The notes: a model not told the origin generated them from the sequence alone. A DNA stretch of 64,000 nucleotides from Candidatus Phytoplasma oryzae (GCF_003263355.1 NZ_JHUK01000001.1:1-64000); one strand, 5' to 3'; numbered from the stretch's first letter, positions 26,195-36,812 are shown. Program-made: numbers and translations.

Positions 26195-26965
26195 TTATTC
26201 ATTTAACTTTATCTTAATTATTTTTTTAATTTTACCTAAATTTAAAAAAACTCCATTCAACTGTCTTTTTCCTTCAGCTATTTTTTGTTTCATCTTATTA
26301 TGGACATTTAAAAAATTATTAATAATAATATTTTTATCAGAACCAATAACACCTTCTAAAGAACCTGTCATTCCTACATCAGAAATATATAAAGTTTGTT
26401 TAGGTAAAATTCTATCATCATTAGTTTGAATATGAGTATGAGTTCCTAAAATAGCATCTATTTTACCGTCAAAATGATAAGCTAAAGCCATTTTTTCACT
26501 GGTAGCTTGAGCATGAAAATCTAATAAAGAGTAATCATACTGATTTTTGCAAATTTGTAAAATTTTTTCAACTTCTCTAAAAGGACATAATAAGTTATGA
26601 CTGTCCATAAAAATTCTTCCTAAAATATTCATAATTAAAATTCTTTTTTTATTTTTTCTAATTATTTTGAAACCCTTACCAGGATATTTTTTTTTAAAAT
26701 TAAAAGGTCTAATAATATTTGTATAATCTATAAAACTAGATAATTCATTATTACTCCAAGTATGATTTCCCATTGTAATTATATCTACACCTGCAAGAAT
26801 TAAATTTTGATAACTATTATAATCTATGCCTTTTCCATTAGAAACATTTTCAGCGTTGACTATTATAACATCGGATTTATAGAATTTTTTGAGAAAATTT
26901 ATTTTTTCAATTAAATAATCTACTCCTGGAATACCACAAATATCACCTATAAAAAGAATATTCAT
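26195..26965 (-). CDS. ymdB: YmdB-family metallophosphoesterase
   Basis: YmdB is a calcineurin-like phosphodiesterase; the Bacillus protein hydrolyses cyclic nucleotides in vitro and affects the RNase Y-dependent transcript pool. Metal ligands are in IGDICG, NAENVSNGKG, MGNHTWSN and GTHTHIQTND. The 256 residues match family length. AAAGGAGT lies just before the ATG. The next gene upstream on the strand is rny, as in Firmicutes, where rny and ymdB are adjacent. A shared role in RNA turnover is inferred. Confidence 0.92.
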   Translation of the reverse strand: MNILFIGDICGIPGVDYLIEKINFLKKFYKSDVIIVNAENVSNGKGIDYNSYQNLILAGVDIITMGNHTWSNNELSSFIDYTNIIRPFNFKKKYPGKGFKIIRKNKKRILIMNILGRIFMDSHNLLCPFREVEKILQICKNQYDYSLLDFHAQATSEKMALAYHFDGKIDAILGTHTHIQTNDDRILPKQTLYISDVGMTGSLEGVIGSDKNIIINNFLNVHNKMKQKIAEGKRQLNGVFLNLGKIKKIIKIKLNE

Positions 26966-27046
26966 TTTGACTCCTTTTTTTTATTAATTGCAATTAATAA
27001 TATAAAATTTGAGTTATATTTTATAAATTAAACATTTCAGTATATA

Positions 27047-28630
27047 TTAATTTGATTCTAATTTTTCTTCTATTCTTAATTCTCTAATAACTGTTATTTT
27101 AATAGTTCTATTATTATGAATTTTCTTATTTTTTTGTATTTCTTTCTTTATTTTCTGAGCTATAATAAAAGTTTGTAAATCGTTTATTTCTTTAGATTTA
27201 ACAATAACTCTAATTTCTCTTCCTGAACGAATAGCGTATGATTTTTCTACTCCTTCAATACTATCAGCAATTTGTTCTAATTGATTAATTCTTTGAAAAT
27301 AATTTTCTATAGATTCTTTTCGTGCTCCTGGTCTTGATGAACTAATTGTATCAGCTATAGAGACTAAAATAGCGACAATAGTATTAGGTTCTTGATCTTC
27401 ATGATGGGAGGCTATAGAATCAACAACTTCAATAGGTTCATTATATTTAATAGCTAATTCAACACCAATTTTAACATGGTTTCCTTCTGTTTTATGATTT
27501 AATGCTTTTCCGATGTCATGTAATAAACCAGCTCTTCTGGTAATAATTTCATCTTCGCCAATTTCAGCTGCTAATTTTCCAGCTAAAAAAGCTACTTCTA
27601 AAGAATGATTTAAAACATTTTGACCATAACTCATACGAAAATTAAGTTTGCCTAATAAATTTATGATCTCTTTATCAACTATACCTATTTTTGTTTCGTA
27701 AACTGCAATTTCACCAATTTCTTGAATAAAAGTATCCATTTCAGAAATTGTTTTTTTAAAAGTTTTTTCAATACTTGCGGGAGTAATACGACCATCATTT
27801 ATTAAATTTTCTAAAGTTTTTTTTGCAGTTTCTCTCCTGATAGGATCAAAAGAACTTAAAACCACTGTATTAGGAATATCTTCTATTATTAAATCTACTC
27901 CTGTTATGATTTCAAAATTTCTAATATTACGACCTTCTTTACCTATGATTTTACCTTTAATATCATCATTAGGCAAAAATACAATACTCATATTATTATC
28001 AGAAATAATATCACTTTTTGATAATGTTTGCATTGCATAAATTAATAAAGTCTGAGCTTTTTTTTTAACTTGTATTTTGAATTCTTCTTCTTTTTCTTTT
28101 GCAAAATTCATTATTTCCTGAATAATTTTTTTTTTAGCTTCATTAAATAAAATTAATTTAGCTTGTTGTTGAGTAAATAATGATATTTCTTCTAATTTTT
28201 TTTTCTGTTGTTGAAATATCTCTTTTGTTTTGTTTCTTATTTGTTCAATATGAATTTTTATGTTGTTAATTTCTTGTTCTCTTTGATATAACAATTCTTC
28301 TTTTTTATTTAAATATTCTATTCTAGAAACTAATAATTCTTCTTTATAAATTATTTTTTCTTCTAAATTAACAATTACTTTTCTTCTTTGATTTAAATCA
28401 TTCTCTGTTTCTTTTTTTAATAAATCATTTTTTTGTTTAGCTTCTAATATCATTTGTGAAAAAATTATTTCTGATTTTAGGATTTTTTCTTTAATTTTTT
28501 TTTCTGCTTGCTTTGTTTTTTTTTCGATTTTTTTCTTTTGTTTTAGAAAATAAAAAAAAGTACCTAAGAAAGAACAAACACTAGCGAAACAAAACAAAAT
28601 AATAACTAAAATTATTTTTATTTTTTTCAT
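27047..28630 (-). CDS. rny: Ribonuclease Y
   Basis: This membrane-anchored endoribonuclease initiates mRNA decay. Order: an N-terminal span (about 5-27), a long Lys/Glu/Gln coiled coil (about 30-200), a KH RNA-binding domain (IIGKEGRNIRNFE, about residue 223), an HD phosphohydrolase domain (LLHDIGKALNHKTEGNH) and a C-terminal domain with RSGREIRVIV. At 527 residues it is complete. It is the first gene of the rny-ymdB-miaA-efp series, with only a weak Shine-Dalgarno. Confidence 0.96.
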   Translation of the reverse strand: MKKIKIILVIILFCFASVCSFLGTFFYFLKQKKKIEKKTKQAEKKIKEKILKSEIIFSQMILEAKQKNDLLKKETENDLNQRRKVIVNLEEKIIYKEELLVSRIEYLNKKEELLYQREQEINNIKIHIEQIRNKTKEIFQQQKKKLEEISLFTQQQAKLILFNEAKKKIIQEIMNFAKEKEEEFKIQVKKKAQTLLIYAMQTLSKSDIISDNNMSIVFLPNDDIKGKIIGKEGRNIRNFEIITGVDLIIEDIPNTVVLSSFDPIRRETAKKTLENLINDGRITPASIEKTFKKTISEMDTFIQEIGEIAVYETKIGIVDKEIINLLGKLNFRMSYGQNVLNHSLEVAFLAGKLAAEIGEDEIITRRAGLLHDIGKALNHKTEGNHVKIGVELAIKYNEPIEVVDSIASHHEDQEPNTIVAILVSIADTISSSRPGARKESIENYFQRINQLEQIADSIEGVEKSYAIRSGREIRVIVKSKEINDLQTFIIAQKIKKEIQKNKKIHNNRTIKITVIRELRIEEKLESN

Positions 28631-29384
28631 TAAAATGCGTTTTTTCCTATTTTATTTCTAAATAATTATTAGATAATAATATATTTTAGCTAAATATAAT
28701 TTCATTTTATTGATTCTTTTATTATCCTATCTTTATTTTATTTTTTTATATTTGAATTGCTACAAAAGTTATATAATATATTAGTAACATATTAAAATGA
28801 AAATTAATTATTCTATATTCGTATGTATATATTCTACTAAAATGATTCATAACTTGCATTTTTATTGTGTTCAATATAATTTACTTATATTCTTAATAAT
28901 TTATTTTCACAATAAAATAATTTGTTTTAAGAAAATAATATTCCTATTTATATTATTACAAATTATAAACTTTTTCTAAAACAGTATTTTTTTAAAAACA
29001 ATTTTGATTTTAATTAAATATTTCAAAAAATTAAAATTTTAATTATTTTCTTTTAAAAATAAATTTAATAAAATATTAAATTTATTTAAAAGGTTAAAAA
29101 CATAAAAAATAAAATATTTTTATTTAAATTTTATTTAAAATCAAAAAAAATTATTGTCTATTAAACATATAACTATATTTTGCAACTTTACTATTATAAC
29201 TATTATAATAACTTTATTTTTATGTTTATGTATAATTTTAAAATAATTAATTCAAAAATATCATTGATGTAATTGAATTATAATAATACAATTTAATAAA
29301 AATAAACATAATTTAATTAATTAATTATTTATATTTAATAAAATTTTAAAAAAATATCATAAAAAAAGAAAGGATTTTAAAAAA
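28631..29384. other. Intergenic region upstream of rny and of the 29.4-kb gene
   Basis: These 750 bases separate divergent genes. A 60-codon frame at 28797 exists but has no Shine-Dalgarno and resembles random AT-rich hydrophobic sequence, so I do not call it. TATAAT-like boxes are frequent (for example 28772-28777 after TTGAAT at 28752), but the spacing is poor. I see no structured RNA. Confidence 0.5.
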
Positions 29385-29798
29385 ATGTTTCAAAATATAT
29401 TAAATAAAAAAAAGAGAAAAAATTTACATATTTGTTTAAAATTAACATTAACCACAATAATTATGATTTTATTTTATATTTCTCTCAAATATTTTTATTT
29501 AAATAAAAATAAATCTGATTCAAATAAAAATGACTATTATCAAGAAAAAATTTATAAAAAAGAAGAAAAAGATTCAAACTACTACAATAAACAAAAAAAA
29601 GATTTAAATATAGAATTACAAAAACTAAAAAGTCAATATCAACAAAAATATGATTTATTATTATATCAAAATAAAAAAAAAATATCCCAAAATGAAGAAA
29701 TAAAAAAGATCAAACAAGAAATAGAAAATATTAAAAAAAAAATAAAAATATTCGATAAAATTATAATAACATTCGAACAAAAAAATAAAAAATTATAA
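29385..29798 (+). CDS. Small single-span membrane protein with coiled coil
   Basis: I do not recognise this gene. The 137 residues have a basic N-terminus, one hydrophobic span (about 22-45, LTLTTIIMILFYISLKYFYL), then a highly charged tail predicted to be a coiled coil (Lys/Gln/Glu heptad-like from about residue 60). The span is followed by a Lys/Asn/Ser linker, so the tail could be inside or outside. AAAGGA precedes the ATG by about 10 nt, which supports real translation. It stands alone between two leftward operons. It could be an adhesin-like or division-associated small protein, but there is no direct evidence for either. Confidence 0.65.
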   Translation: MFQNILNKKKRKNLHICLKLTLTTIIMILFYISLKYFYLNKNKSDSNKNDYYQEKIYKKEEKDSNYYNKQKKDLNIELQKLKSQYQQKYDLLLYQNKKKISQNEEIKKIKQEIENIKKKIKIFDKIIITFEQKNKKL

Positions 29799-29968
29799 GG
29801 AAAAAAGAAATAAATTTGAAATATTTTTTATATTAAATAAAAAAATCTTTTGATATTAAATAAAAAAACCTAATAATTTACTAAAATTAAAAATAAAACA
29901 AAATCATAATTAAAATATACAAATATAAATTATAAATATTATAAAAAATTTTTTTTAATAAAATAATT

Positions 29969-32206
29969 TTATAATATTTTTTTAATCGCAGGATGTGTTA
30001 TCAAAATTTTTTTAATACCATATGGAGGTAAAAAAGATACAATCACAATATTTTCATAAATTGAAATAATCTTTCCTATTCCAAAATTCTTATGTTCTAT
30101 ATTTTCAGATATATGATATATATTATCTAATTTTTGTTTATCTTTTTTATTCGAAAAATAACTATTATTTTTCGGCAAAGATTCTAATTTCATTTCTTCA
30201 ATAAAACAAATAGGTTTGGAAGAAATATTTTGTCCAAATAAAAATCTATTTTGAACACTAGTAATATATAAAGATTCTTGAGCTCTTGTAATAGCAACAT
30301 AAGCTAATCTTCTTTCTTCTTCTTTTTTGTCTAATAAAGAATAATTATAATAATTAAAAATATTTTCTTTATTAGATAAAAAAACTTTCTCTTCTAAACC
30401 GATAAAGAAAACTATTTTAAATTCTAAACCTTTAGCTTTATGAATAGAAGAAAGAATAACCTTGTTTTGTTTTTCTAAAACATTATTTGTATAAGATAAA
30501 TTGATTTGAGATAATAAAAAATTGATTTTTTCAAAAAAATTTATTTTTTGATCAGGAAATGAATATTGAGTAAAAATATTTTGTAATCTTATTATATTTT
30601 TTTTAATTTCTTCTTGTTTCATATCTATTAGGTTTTGAAATAATTTTTGTTTTTTAAAAGCAGAAGAATAACCAATAATATCATCTATTATTAAAATAAC
30701 ATTAGTTAAATCACACTCATCTTCATTATGAAAAATTTTAGTAATTTGTTCAAATATTTTATAAAAATTAGCTACTTTTTTACCTATTTTAGTTTTTTGT
30801 TTTACTTCAGTTTGAATAACTTTAAATAAAGATATTTTTTTTTGAAAAGATATATTCTCTAATTTTTCTATAGTTTTTAAACCAATTTTACGAGAAGGAA
30901 TATTAATAATTTTTTTTAAATAAAAATCTTTTTCAGGATTTAAAATTGCATTAAGATAATTTATAAATACTTTTACTTCAATTTTATTATAAAAAGAAAT
31001 ATAACCTTGAATCAAATAAGGAATATTTTTCATTATTAAATGATTTTCAATATCTTTATTAATATCATTTAAACGATATAAAATAGCAAAATCCCCATAA
31101 TTATATTCATCATATTTCATTAATTTTTGAATTTCTTGAATTATAAATTGAGATTCTAAGTAAGAATTTAAAAAATGTTTATAAAAAACATTTTTTCCAT
31201 TGCCTTTAACACTTTTTAACTGATTTTTAAAAATTTTTTCTGTTTTATAATTATTTTCAATTAATAAATTAGCTTTTGATAAAATTTCTTCTGTTGAACG
31301 ATAATTTTTAAACAAACGATATATAGAAGCTTTGAAATCTTGCAAAAATAAGTTACTACAAATAATATCAGAACCTCTAAAGTTATATATATTTTGATTA
31401 GGATCTCCAACAACAAATAATATGCTATTTTTTCCTAAAATTTTCATCATTTGATATTGGATAATATCGATATCTTGAAATTCATCTATTAAAATATAAA
31501 GAAATTTACTTTGATAAAAATCAGATATATATTTATTTTCTTTTAATAATTTATAACTATTGATTACTAAATCATCAAAATCAAAAAGATTATTTTTTAC
31601 TAAAAAATTCTGATATTCTACAAAAATATTTTGAATATAATTAAAATTTCTAATAAATTCTGTACGATTAAATAAATTTTTTTTTTCTATTTCTATATTA
31701 AATTTTTCTAATAATCCTATTTTCTTAAATATTTGATTTCTTAATAATTGAGTTTTATAGTAAGAAATAGCATTTTTTATTTTATTAACCGAAAAAAAAT
31801 TTTTATCTAATTTTAATTTTTTAATTTGTTCTTTAATAATGATTTTACTTTCTTGTTCATTAATAATACTAAAATAAGAATTAAAATCTAAATTTGTTTT
31901 TTTTTCATATTTTTTTAATATTTTATTACTTAAAGAATGAAATGTTTCTACATTTAAATTAGAAAAATCTTCTTCTAAAATTTTATATAAACGTTCTTTC
32001 ATTTCCTGAGCTGCATTATTAGTAAAAGTTATAGCTAAAATATTTTCTTGTCTAATTTTTAATTTTTTTAACAAAAAAATAATTTTAGCAGTTAAAGTTT
32101 TTGTTTTTCCTGTGCCTGCTCCAGCTAATACATAAATTGATTTTTTGTCTTGTTGAATTATCTTTTTTTGTTCTTCATTAAGGTTTTGTATCCATTTTAA
32201 AAACAT
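29969..32206 (-). CDS. pcrA: UvrD/PcrA-type ATP-dependent DNA helicase
   Basis: This superfamily 1A 3'-5' helicase acts in repair and in clearing RecA or stalled forks. Motif I GAGTGKTKTL, motif Ia ITFTNNAAQEM, motif II (LIDEFQDID), motif III (VVGDPNQNIYNFRGS), motif V (SIHKAKGLEF) and motif VI (RRLAYVAITRAQESL) are in order. The C-terminal segment from about residue 690 (HKNFGIGKIISIYENIVIVSF) is the Tudor-like RNA-polymerase-binding domain of PcrA/UvrD. The length of 745 is normal. It is last in the leftward series with tpiA. Confidence 0.95.
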   Translation of the reverse strand: MFLKWIQNLNEEQKKIIQQDKKSIYVLAGAGTGKTKTLTAKIIFLLKKLKIRQENILAITFTNNAAQEMKERLYKILEEDFSNLNVETFHSLSNKILKKYEKKTNLDFNSYFSIINEQESKIIIKEQIKKLKLDKNFFSVNKIKNAISYYKTQLLRNQIFKKIGLLEKFNIEIEKKNLFNRTEFIRNFNYIQNIFVEYQNFLVKNNLFDFDDLVINSYKLLKENKYISDFYQSKFLYILIDEFQDIDIIQYQMMKILGKNSILFVVGDPNQNIYNFRGSDIICSNLFLQDFKASIYRLFKNYRSTEEILSKANLLIENNYKTEKIFKNQLKSVKGNGKNVFYKHFLNSYLESQFIIQEIQKLMKYDEYNYGDFAILYRLNDINKDIENHLIMKNIPYLIQGYISFYNKIEVKVFINYLNAILNPEKDFYLKKIINIPSRKIGLKTIEKLENISFQKKISLFKVIQTEVKQKTKIGKKVANFYKIFEQITKIFHNEDECDLTNVILIIDDIIGYSSAFKKQKLFQNLIDMKQEEIKKNIIRLQNIFTQYSFPDQKINFFEKINFLLSQINLSYTNNVLEKQNKVILSSIHKAKGLEFKIVFFIGLEEKVFLSNKENIFNYYNYSLLDKKEEERRLAYVAITRAQESLYITSVQNRFLFGQNISSKPICFIEEMKLESLPKNNSYFSNKKDKQKLDNIYHISENIEHKNFGIGKIISIYENIVIVSFLPPYGIKKILITHPAIKKIL

Positions 32207-32247
32207 ATTTTTTTCTTAAATCCTTATTTTAATAAAAACTAATTATT

Positions 32248-33013
32248 TCATTTTTTTATTTTTTGAGCTATTTTAGTTAAAGATAAAAAATTTTTTACTT
32301 CTAAAGAATATTTTCCTACTAAAATACCATCTATCTCTTTTTGAAGAAGAAAAGATTCAGCATTTAAATTAGAAATAGAACCTCCATAAATTATTCTAAT
32401 TTTTTTTGATATTTCATTTGAAAATAATAAACTAATTTTAATTCTAATATTTCTAACAATATTATTAATTTTTATAGGATCAGTTTTTCTTCCTGTCCCG
32501 ATAGCCCAAATAGGTTCATAAGCTAAAATAATATTTGAAACATATTCTTTATTAACACTTTTTAAAATATTTTCTATTTGTTTATTTAAAAAAAATTGAG
32601 TTTCATTTTGTTCTTTTTTTTCTAAATTTTCGCCTATACAAATAATAGGATTCATTTTATGTGATAAAACTGCTAAAAGTTTTAAATTAACTATTTCATC
32701 ATTTTCACTAAAATAAAGCCCTTCTTTCGCTATGACCTAACAAAACATATTGAACTCCTAAATTTTTAATATTTCTTGGTGAAACTTCTCCTGTAAAAGC
32801 ACCTTTATCTTTATAAAAAACATTTTGAGCACCTATTTTTAAATTTTCACCTTCTATTTTGGTTAAAGCATCTAATAAAGTAGTTTGGGGAAAAATAATA
32901 GTTTCTATTTTTTTTTTATTTGGTAATTGATTTTGAATTTGAAAAATAAATTTTAAAGCTTCATCTTTGGATTTATTCATTTTCCAATTTCCTGCTATTA
33001 TCATTTTTCTCAT
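32248..33013 (-). CDS. tpiA: Triosephosphate isomerase, read through a +1 frameshift
   Basis: TpiA interconverts dihydroxyacetone phosphate and glyceraldehyde-3-phosphate. The gene is in two frames. The first 101 codons (33013-32708) include NWKMNK with the catalytic Lys and GHSERR with the catalytic His, and end at TAG. Moving +1 by one base within the T4 run (32713-32710) continues without gap as [12 protein letters not shown] and then [12 protein letters not shown] with the catalytic Glu, to the normal C-terminus: 254 residues in all. All active-site residues survive, so this is a single-base event. It could be a sequencing error, a fresh pseudogene or programmed recoding (UUU before UAG, with AAGGG upstream). 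Confidence 0.9.
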
Positions 33014-33044
33014 ATCTTTTAATTGTCCTTTATAATATTTTTTC

Positions 33045-33638
33045 TTAATTAATATTTTTTTTTCTCATAGAGCAGTTAACAACTTTTAATATTTTAGATT
33101 TTTGAAAACTATAATTAAATAAATAATATTCTTTATTAGTTAATAAATAAAAACCATCACCCTTTGTTATATAATGTTGTTTTTTATTTAAAAATAAAAT
33201 GACTTCTCCTTCTAACATAAAATAAAATTCTTCCTCTTTAGAATAATTTTCAATCATAGTTTGACCTTGTGATTCTATTTCTATTAAAAAACATTCCATC
33301 TTACAATTAATTATATTTGGAAAAATATAATAAATATTATTTTTTAATTCCTTATTATTCATTAATAAAAAATTTTCTGGTTTATTAATTATCTCTATAT
33401 TAGTTTTTTCTTTGAAAAAATCTGATGCTGATATTTTAAAAATCTTTAATATATCAAATAATATTTTTATTGAAGGAGTAATTAAGTTATTTTCTATTTG
33501 AGAAATATAACCACTAGTAACTTTAACTTTTTCAGCCATTTCGCATTGAGTCATTTTATTATTAAGTCTTAAAATTCTAATTTTTAATCCTATGTTCACT
33601 TTGTTTTCCTTTTTTTGTATAATTTTTATTTTTTTCAA
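33045..33638 (-). CDS. XRE-family transcriptional regulator with C-terminal cupin
   Basis: An N-terminal helix-turn-helix (about 17-70: [21 protein letters not shown]) is followed by a small cupin barrel (about 115-190, with [16 protein letters not shown]). This architecture is shared with PuuR/SutR-type regulators that sense small ligands through the cupin. It lies between the 1011-residue gene and tpiA on the same strand, with 31 nt to tpiA, so it may regulate or be coregulated with that operon. Cupin metal-binding histidines are few (no HxH pair seen), so the ligand is unknown. A role in central metabolism is inferred only from position. Confidence 0.82.
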   Translation of the reverse strand: MKKIKIIQKKENKVNIGLKIRILRLNNKMTQCEMAEKVKVTSGYISQIENNLITPSIKILFDILKIFKISASDFFKEKTNIEIINKPENFLLMNNKELKNNIYYIFPNIINCKMECFLIEIESQGQTMIENYSKEEEFYFMLEGEVILFLNKKQHYITKGDGFYLLTNKEYYLFNYSFQKSKILKVVNCSMRKKNIN

Positions 33639-33678
33639 ATATTAATATGAAAAAAATATTTTTTGTTAATACTAATTA

Positions 33679-36600
33679 TTATTTTAAAAAGAAGTAAAAT
33701 TTTTGATATAAATAAATATTCATTTTTAACTTTTGTTTTTTTTTTATTTGTTTTTTTTTAGTATTTCTTTTTAATTCTTTTTTTTCTTTTAAAAATTTAA
33801 ACCAATTTAATAATCTATAAAACAAAAAAGAAAATTTTTTTTCCAATAATAAAAAATTTATATTTTTATAATTTTGTTGTTGAATAATATTTTTTTGTTT
33901 TAAATATTTTTTATAGTTTTTTAAATATTTTTTTTGATAATAAGTAAAAATCGATAATACTTTATCTTTTTCTTTTTGTTTTATTTTTGAATTAATTTTT
34001 TTTTTTTTAGATTCTAAAAAAATAGTTTTTTTATATATCTTTTCTTTTTTATTTAAAATTAATAATAAATTATTTTTATTATGTTTATATTTTTCTTTTA
34101 TTTTTTTTATTTCAGATAAAAAAATATTTTTATTTATTTCTTGCGCTTCTTTTAAATTTAACTGAAGTAAAAACATTTTTTCTTTCATTTCTTTTAATTG
34201 ATTTTCGGTTTGAAGAGTTAAATGAAACAAACTCTTATTTAATTCTATTGCTTTATGTTTAATTTCAAAAATGATATTTTCTTTTTTAAAAAAATATATA
34301 TCTTCAATAATTTCATTACATAAATAAGATATACAACTTATTTTTTGTGTATATTCTAAAAAATTTTTTCTTTTATATTTTTCTTTATTTTGAAAAAATT
34401 TTTTTTGATATTTATGAAAATTTTTATATTCTAAATTTAATTTAGGATAAAATGTTTCCATATTCTTACAAAGATCAAACCAATAATTTAAAATTTTTCT
34501 ATAATAAAGAAATAACCAAATTTTTTTTCCAAATCTTTTTTTATTTTTTAATTTTTCTATTTTATTTAAATATAAAAATATTTTTTTTTGAAAAAAATTA
34601 TTTTTTTGTAATTTTTTATTTTGTTCTGTTTTTAATTTACTAATTTTATTATAATAATCTATATTATCTTTTTTTTTTTGAATATTTAATTTTAAAGACT
34701 CTTTTTTTAAAACAATATAAAAACTTTCATATTTTTTCATTTTATTTTCTATTAAAAATAGAATATTATCTTGATTTAAATTAAAATAAGATTTATTTTT
34801 TTGTATAATGTTTCTTAATAAAAATATATTTTTTTCATAATATTCTAATAAATGATTATTCATATTAATTTTTTTTTGTAAATTTATCTTTTTTAAACTA
34901 TATAATTTTTTCACCCATAAATAATAATTATCAAATTGTTTATCTTTTAATTTATCAATAAAAAGCTGATATAGTTCATTAATAAATGAAAATTTTTTCA
35001 AAAAAAATTGATCTTCTTCTTTATAATTAAAATTTAAAAAATATGAACTTAATTTTAATTTAATATCTTTAAATAAACTTTGATCTTTTTTTTTTATATT
35101 ATTCATATATTCAGAAAATAAATTCAAATCATTTAAATTTTTTTGATAATTTTCAAAATATTGTTCTACTAAATATTTAAATTGAACTTTAATTAATTTT
35201 TCTCTTTTTAAAAAATCATATTTATTTTGTTCACAAATAATAATTTGTTTTTGAATTTGACTTTCTTGATTATTTTTTAAATATATCTTCTGATTTTTTA
35301 ATTCTTTAATTTTTTCATTTTTTTTAATAATATTTTCAAAATAAAAAGATTTTAAGTTTATTTTTTCTATTTTTATTTGCATTTTTAAAAGACATTTTTT
35401 TTTTTCATGTTTATTATTTAAAAATAACATTTTTTTTTGATATTTTAAATTTTCTATTTTTAATTTTTCTAAAATTTCTGATTTTTGAAATAAGAACAGT
35501 ATTGAACTTTTGGATTGATCTTCTTCCGAATTCAACTCTATAATGCTATATTTTCTATCTATTTCTATTAATCTAAATTCAAGTTCTATGTCATTCAATT
35601 GTTGTAACAGAATATTTTTAAATATATTTTTTTCTTGATTTTGAAAAGAAATATTAGTTTCAATTTGTGCTTGTTTCATTTGTATTATTTTTTTTTTTTC
35701 AATGGAAATCAAATTTATTTTTTGATTATAAAAATATTTTAAAAATATATATTTTTTACGCCAAAAATATTTTTTTTTAAAATTCGAAAATTCAATTTGT
35801 ATTTTTTTTTTTATAAAATTTTTATAGTTATAATAATTTTTTTTGTTAACTTGCTTAAAATTAAAAAATATTCTTAATTTTTCTTGAATAAATAAATTAT
35901 TTTGTTCCTTTTCTAAATCTTGTTTTTGTTTATTAAATTCTTCTTGTTGTTGAATTAAAATTTTATTATGATAATTTAAATCATTTTCTAAATGATTATT
36001 AATATTCTTAATATACAAGTTTAAAAGATCTTCTTCTTTTTTATCTTGTTGTATTTGTTGAATTATATCTTCATATTTATTATCAATAATTACTATTTTT
36101 TCTTTATAATTCAGTTTTAATTTTCTTATTTTTTCATTTAATAAAACTGATTTTTGATAAAAAAAATTTTTTATTTTTTCTTTTTTTTCACTAATTTTAT
36201 TTGAAACTTCTTTATTTTGATTTACAAAAATCTTTTCTTGTTGTTCTTGTTCTAAAACAGATTTTTTTCCTAAAATTAATATTTTTTTTAAATAATTTTC
36301 AAAATCTTCATCTATTTTTTGAATTATGCTTTTAAATTCCAAATATGTTTTGTTTTTTTTATAGAAATCATTATGAAATGAACTATAAGTTATATCTTTC
36401 TTAGTAGATATAATATCTTCTTTATTAATAATTTTTTTTTGTTTTTTAGATATTTGTTGAAGTTTTTTTTTAATATTTTTAATATTTTCTTGATATTCAT
36501 CATTAATTTTTTGAATTTGTTCAATAATATCTTTTTGAAATTGAATATTTATTTTTGGATTTTGTATTTCTACTAAAAAATTAATCTTTTTCTTATCAAA

Positions 36601-36714
36601 ATCTTCAAAAAAATCATTTTCTAAAATTTTTTGTTCTAATTGTTTTATTTCAAAAATAAAATTTTTTAAATATATTCTTTCTTTATTTTCTTCATTTTGA
36701 ATATTTAAAAACAT
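33679..36714 (-). CDS. Large coiled-coil protein of unknown function
   Basis: I do not recognise this 1011-residue protein. Almost its whole length is Lys/Glu/Gln/Asn/Ile/Phe-rich with heptad-like spacing, predicted to form long alpha-helical coiled coils. It has no signal peptide, no membrane span and no ATPase motif, so it is not an SMC or Rad50 head. About 100 residues at the C-terminal end are very basic. It is the first gene of the leftward set (this gene, XRE-cupin, tpiA, uvrD) behind an extended -10 promoter. A cytoskeleton-like or scaffold role is conceivable in a wall-less cell, but this is speculation. It may be specific to this lineage. Confidence 0.75.
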   Translation of the reverse strand: MFLNIQNEENKERIYLKNFIFEIKQLEQKILENDFFEDFDKKKINFLVEIQNPKINIQFQKDIIEQIQKINDEYQENIKNIKKKLQQISKKQKKIINKEDIISTKKDITYSSFHNDFYKKNKTYLEFKSIIQKIDEDFENYLKKILILGKKSVLEQEQQEKIFVNQNKEVSNKISEKKEKIKNFFYQKSVLLNEKIRKLKLNYKEKIVIIDNKYEDIIQQIQQDKKEEDLLNLYIKNINNHLENDLNYHNKILIQQQEEFNKQKQDLEKEQNNLFIQEKLRIFFNFKQVNKKNYYNYKNFIKKKIQIEFSNFKKKYFWRKKYIFLKYFYNQKINLISIEKKKIIQMKQAQIETNISFQNQEKNIFKNILLQQLNDIELEFRLIEIDRKYSIIELNSEEDQSKSSILFLFQKSEILEKLKIENLKYQKKMLFLNNKHEKKKCLLKMQIKIEKINLKSFYFENIIKKNEKIKELKNQKIYLKNNQESQIQKQIIICEQNKYDFLKREKLIKVQFKYLVEQYFENYQKNLNDLNLFSEYMNNIKKKDQSLFKDIKLKLSSYFLNFNYKEEDQFFLKKFSFINELYQLFIDKLKDKQFDNYYLWVKKLYSLKKINLQKKINMNNHLLEYYEKNIFLLRNIIQKNKSYFNLNQDNILFLIENKMKKYESFYIVLKKESLKLNIQKKKDNIDYYNKISKLKTEQNKKLQKNNFFQKKIFLYLNKIEKLKNKKRFGKKIWLFLYYRKILNYWFDLCKNMETFYPKLNLEYKNFHKYQKKFFQNKEKYKRKNFLEYTQKISCISYLCNEIIEDIYFFKKENIIFEIKHKAIELNKSLFHLTLQTENQLKEMKEKMFLLQLNLKEAQEINKNIFLSEIKKIKEKYKHNKNNLLLILNKKEKIYKKTIFLESKKKKINSKIKQKEKDKVLSIFTYYQKKYLKNYKKYLKQKNIIQQQNYKNINFLLLEKKFSFLFYRLLNWFKFLKEKKELKRNTKKKQIKKKQKLKMNIYLYQKFYFFLK

Positions 36715-36803
36715 TTTTATAAAACCTCGCGAAATAAAACAAATAAATTTGTTTTTTTAATATTTTATATATTTTTAATATATATTATTTTTTATACCTA
36801 TTC

Positions 36804-36812
36804 ATTATACCA
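36804..36812 (-). promoter_or_regulatory. Extended -10 promoter for the 1011-residue protein operon
   Basis: On the minus strand the sequence TGGTATAAT is a perfect -10 box with the TGn extension. A possible -35 (TTTACT) lies 15 bases upstream of the TATAAT. The gene start is about 90 nt downstream. GC-containing bases stand out here against the surroundings. Confidence 0.6.

Noticed and set aside
28797-28979. Possible 60-residue hydrophobic protein
   Set aside because: No Shine-Dalgarno, no recognisable motif, and the composition is that expected from random A/T-rich DNA.
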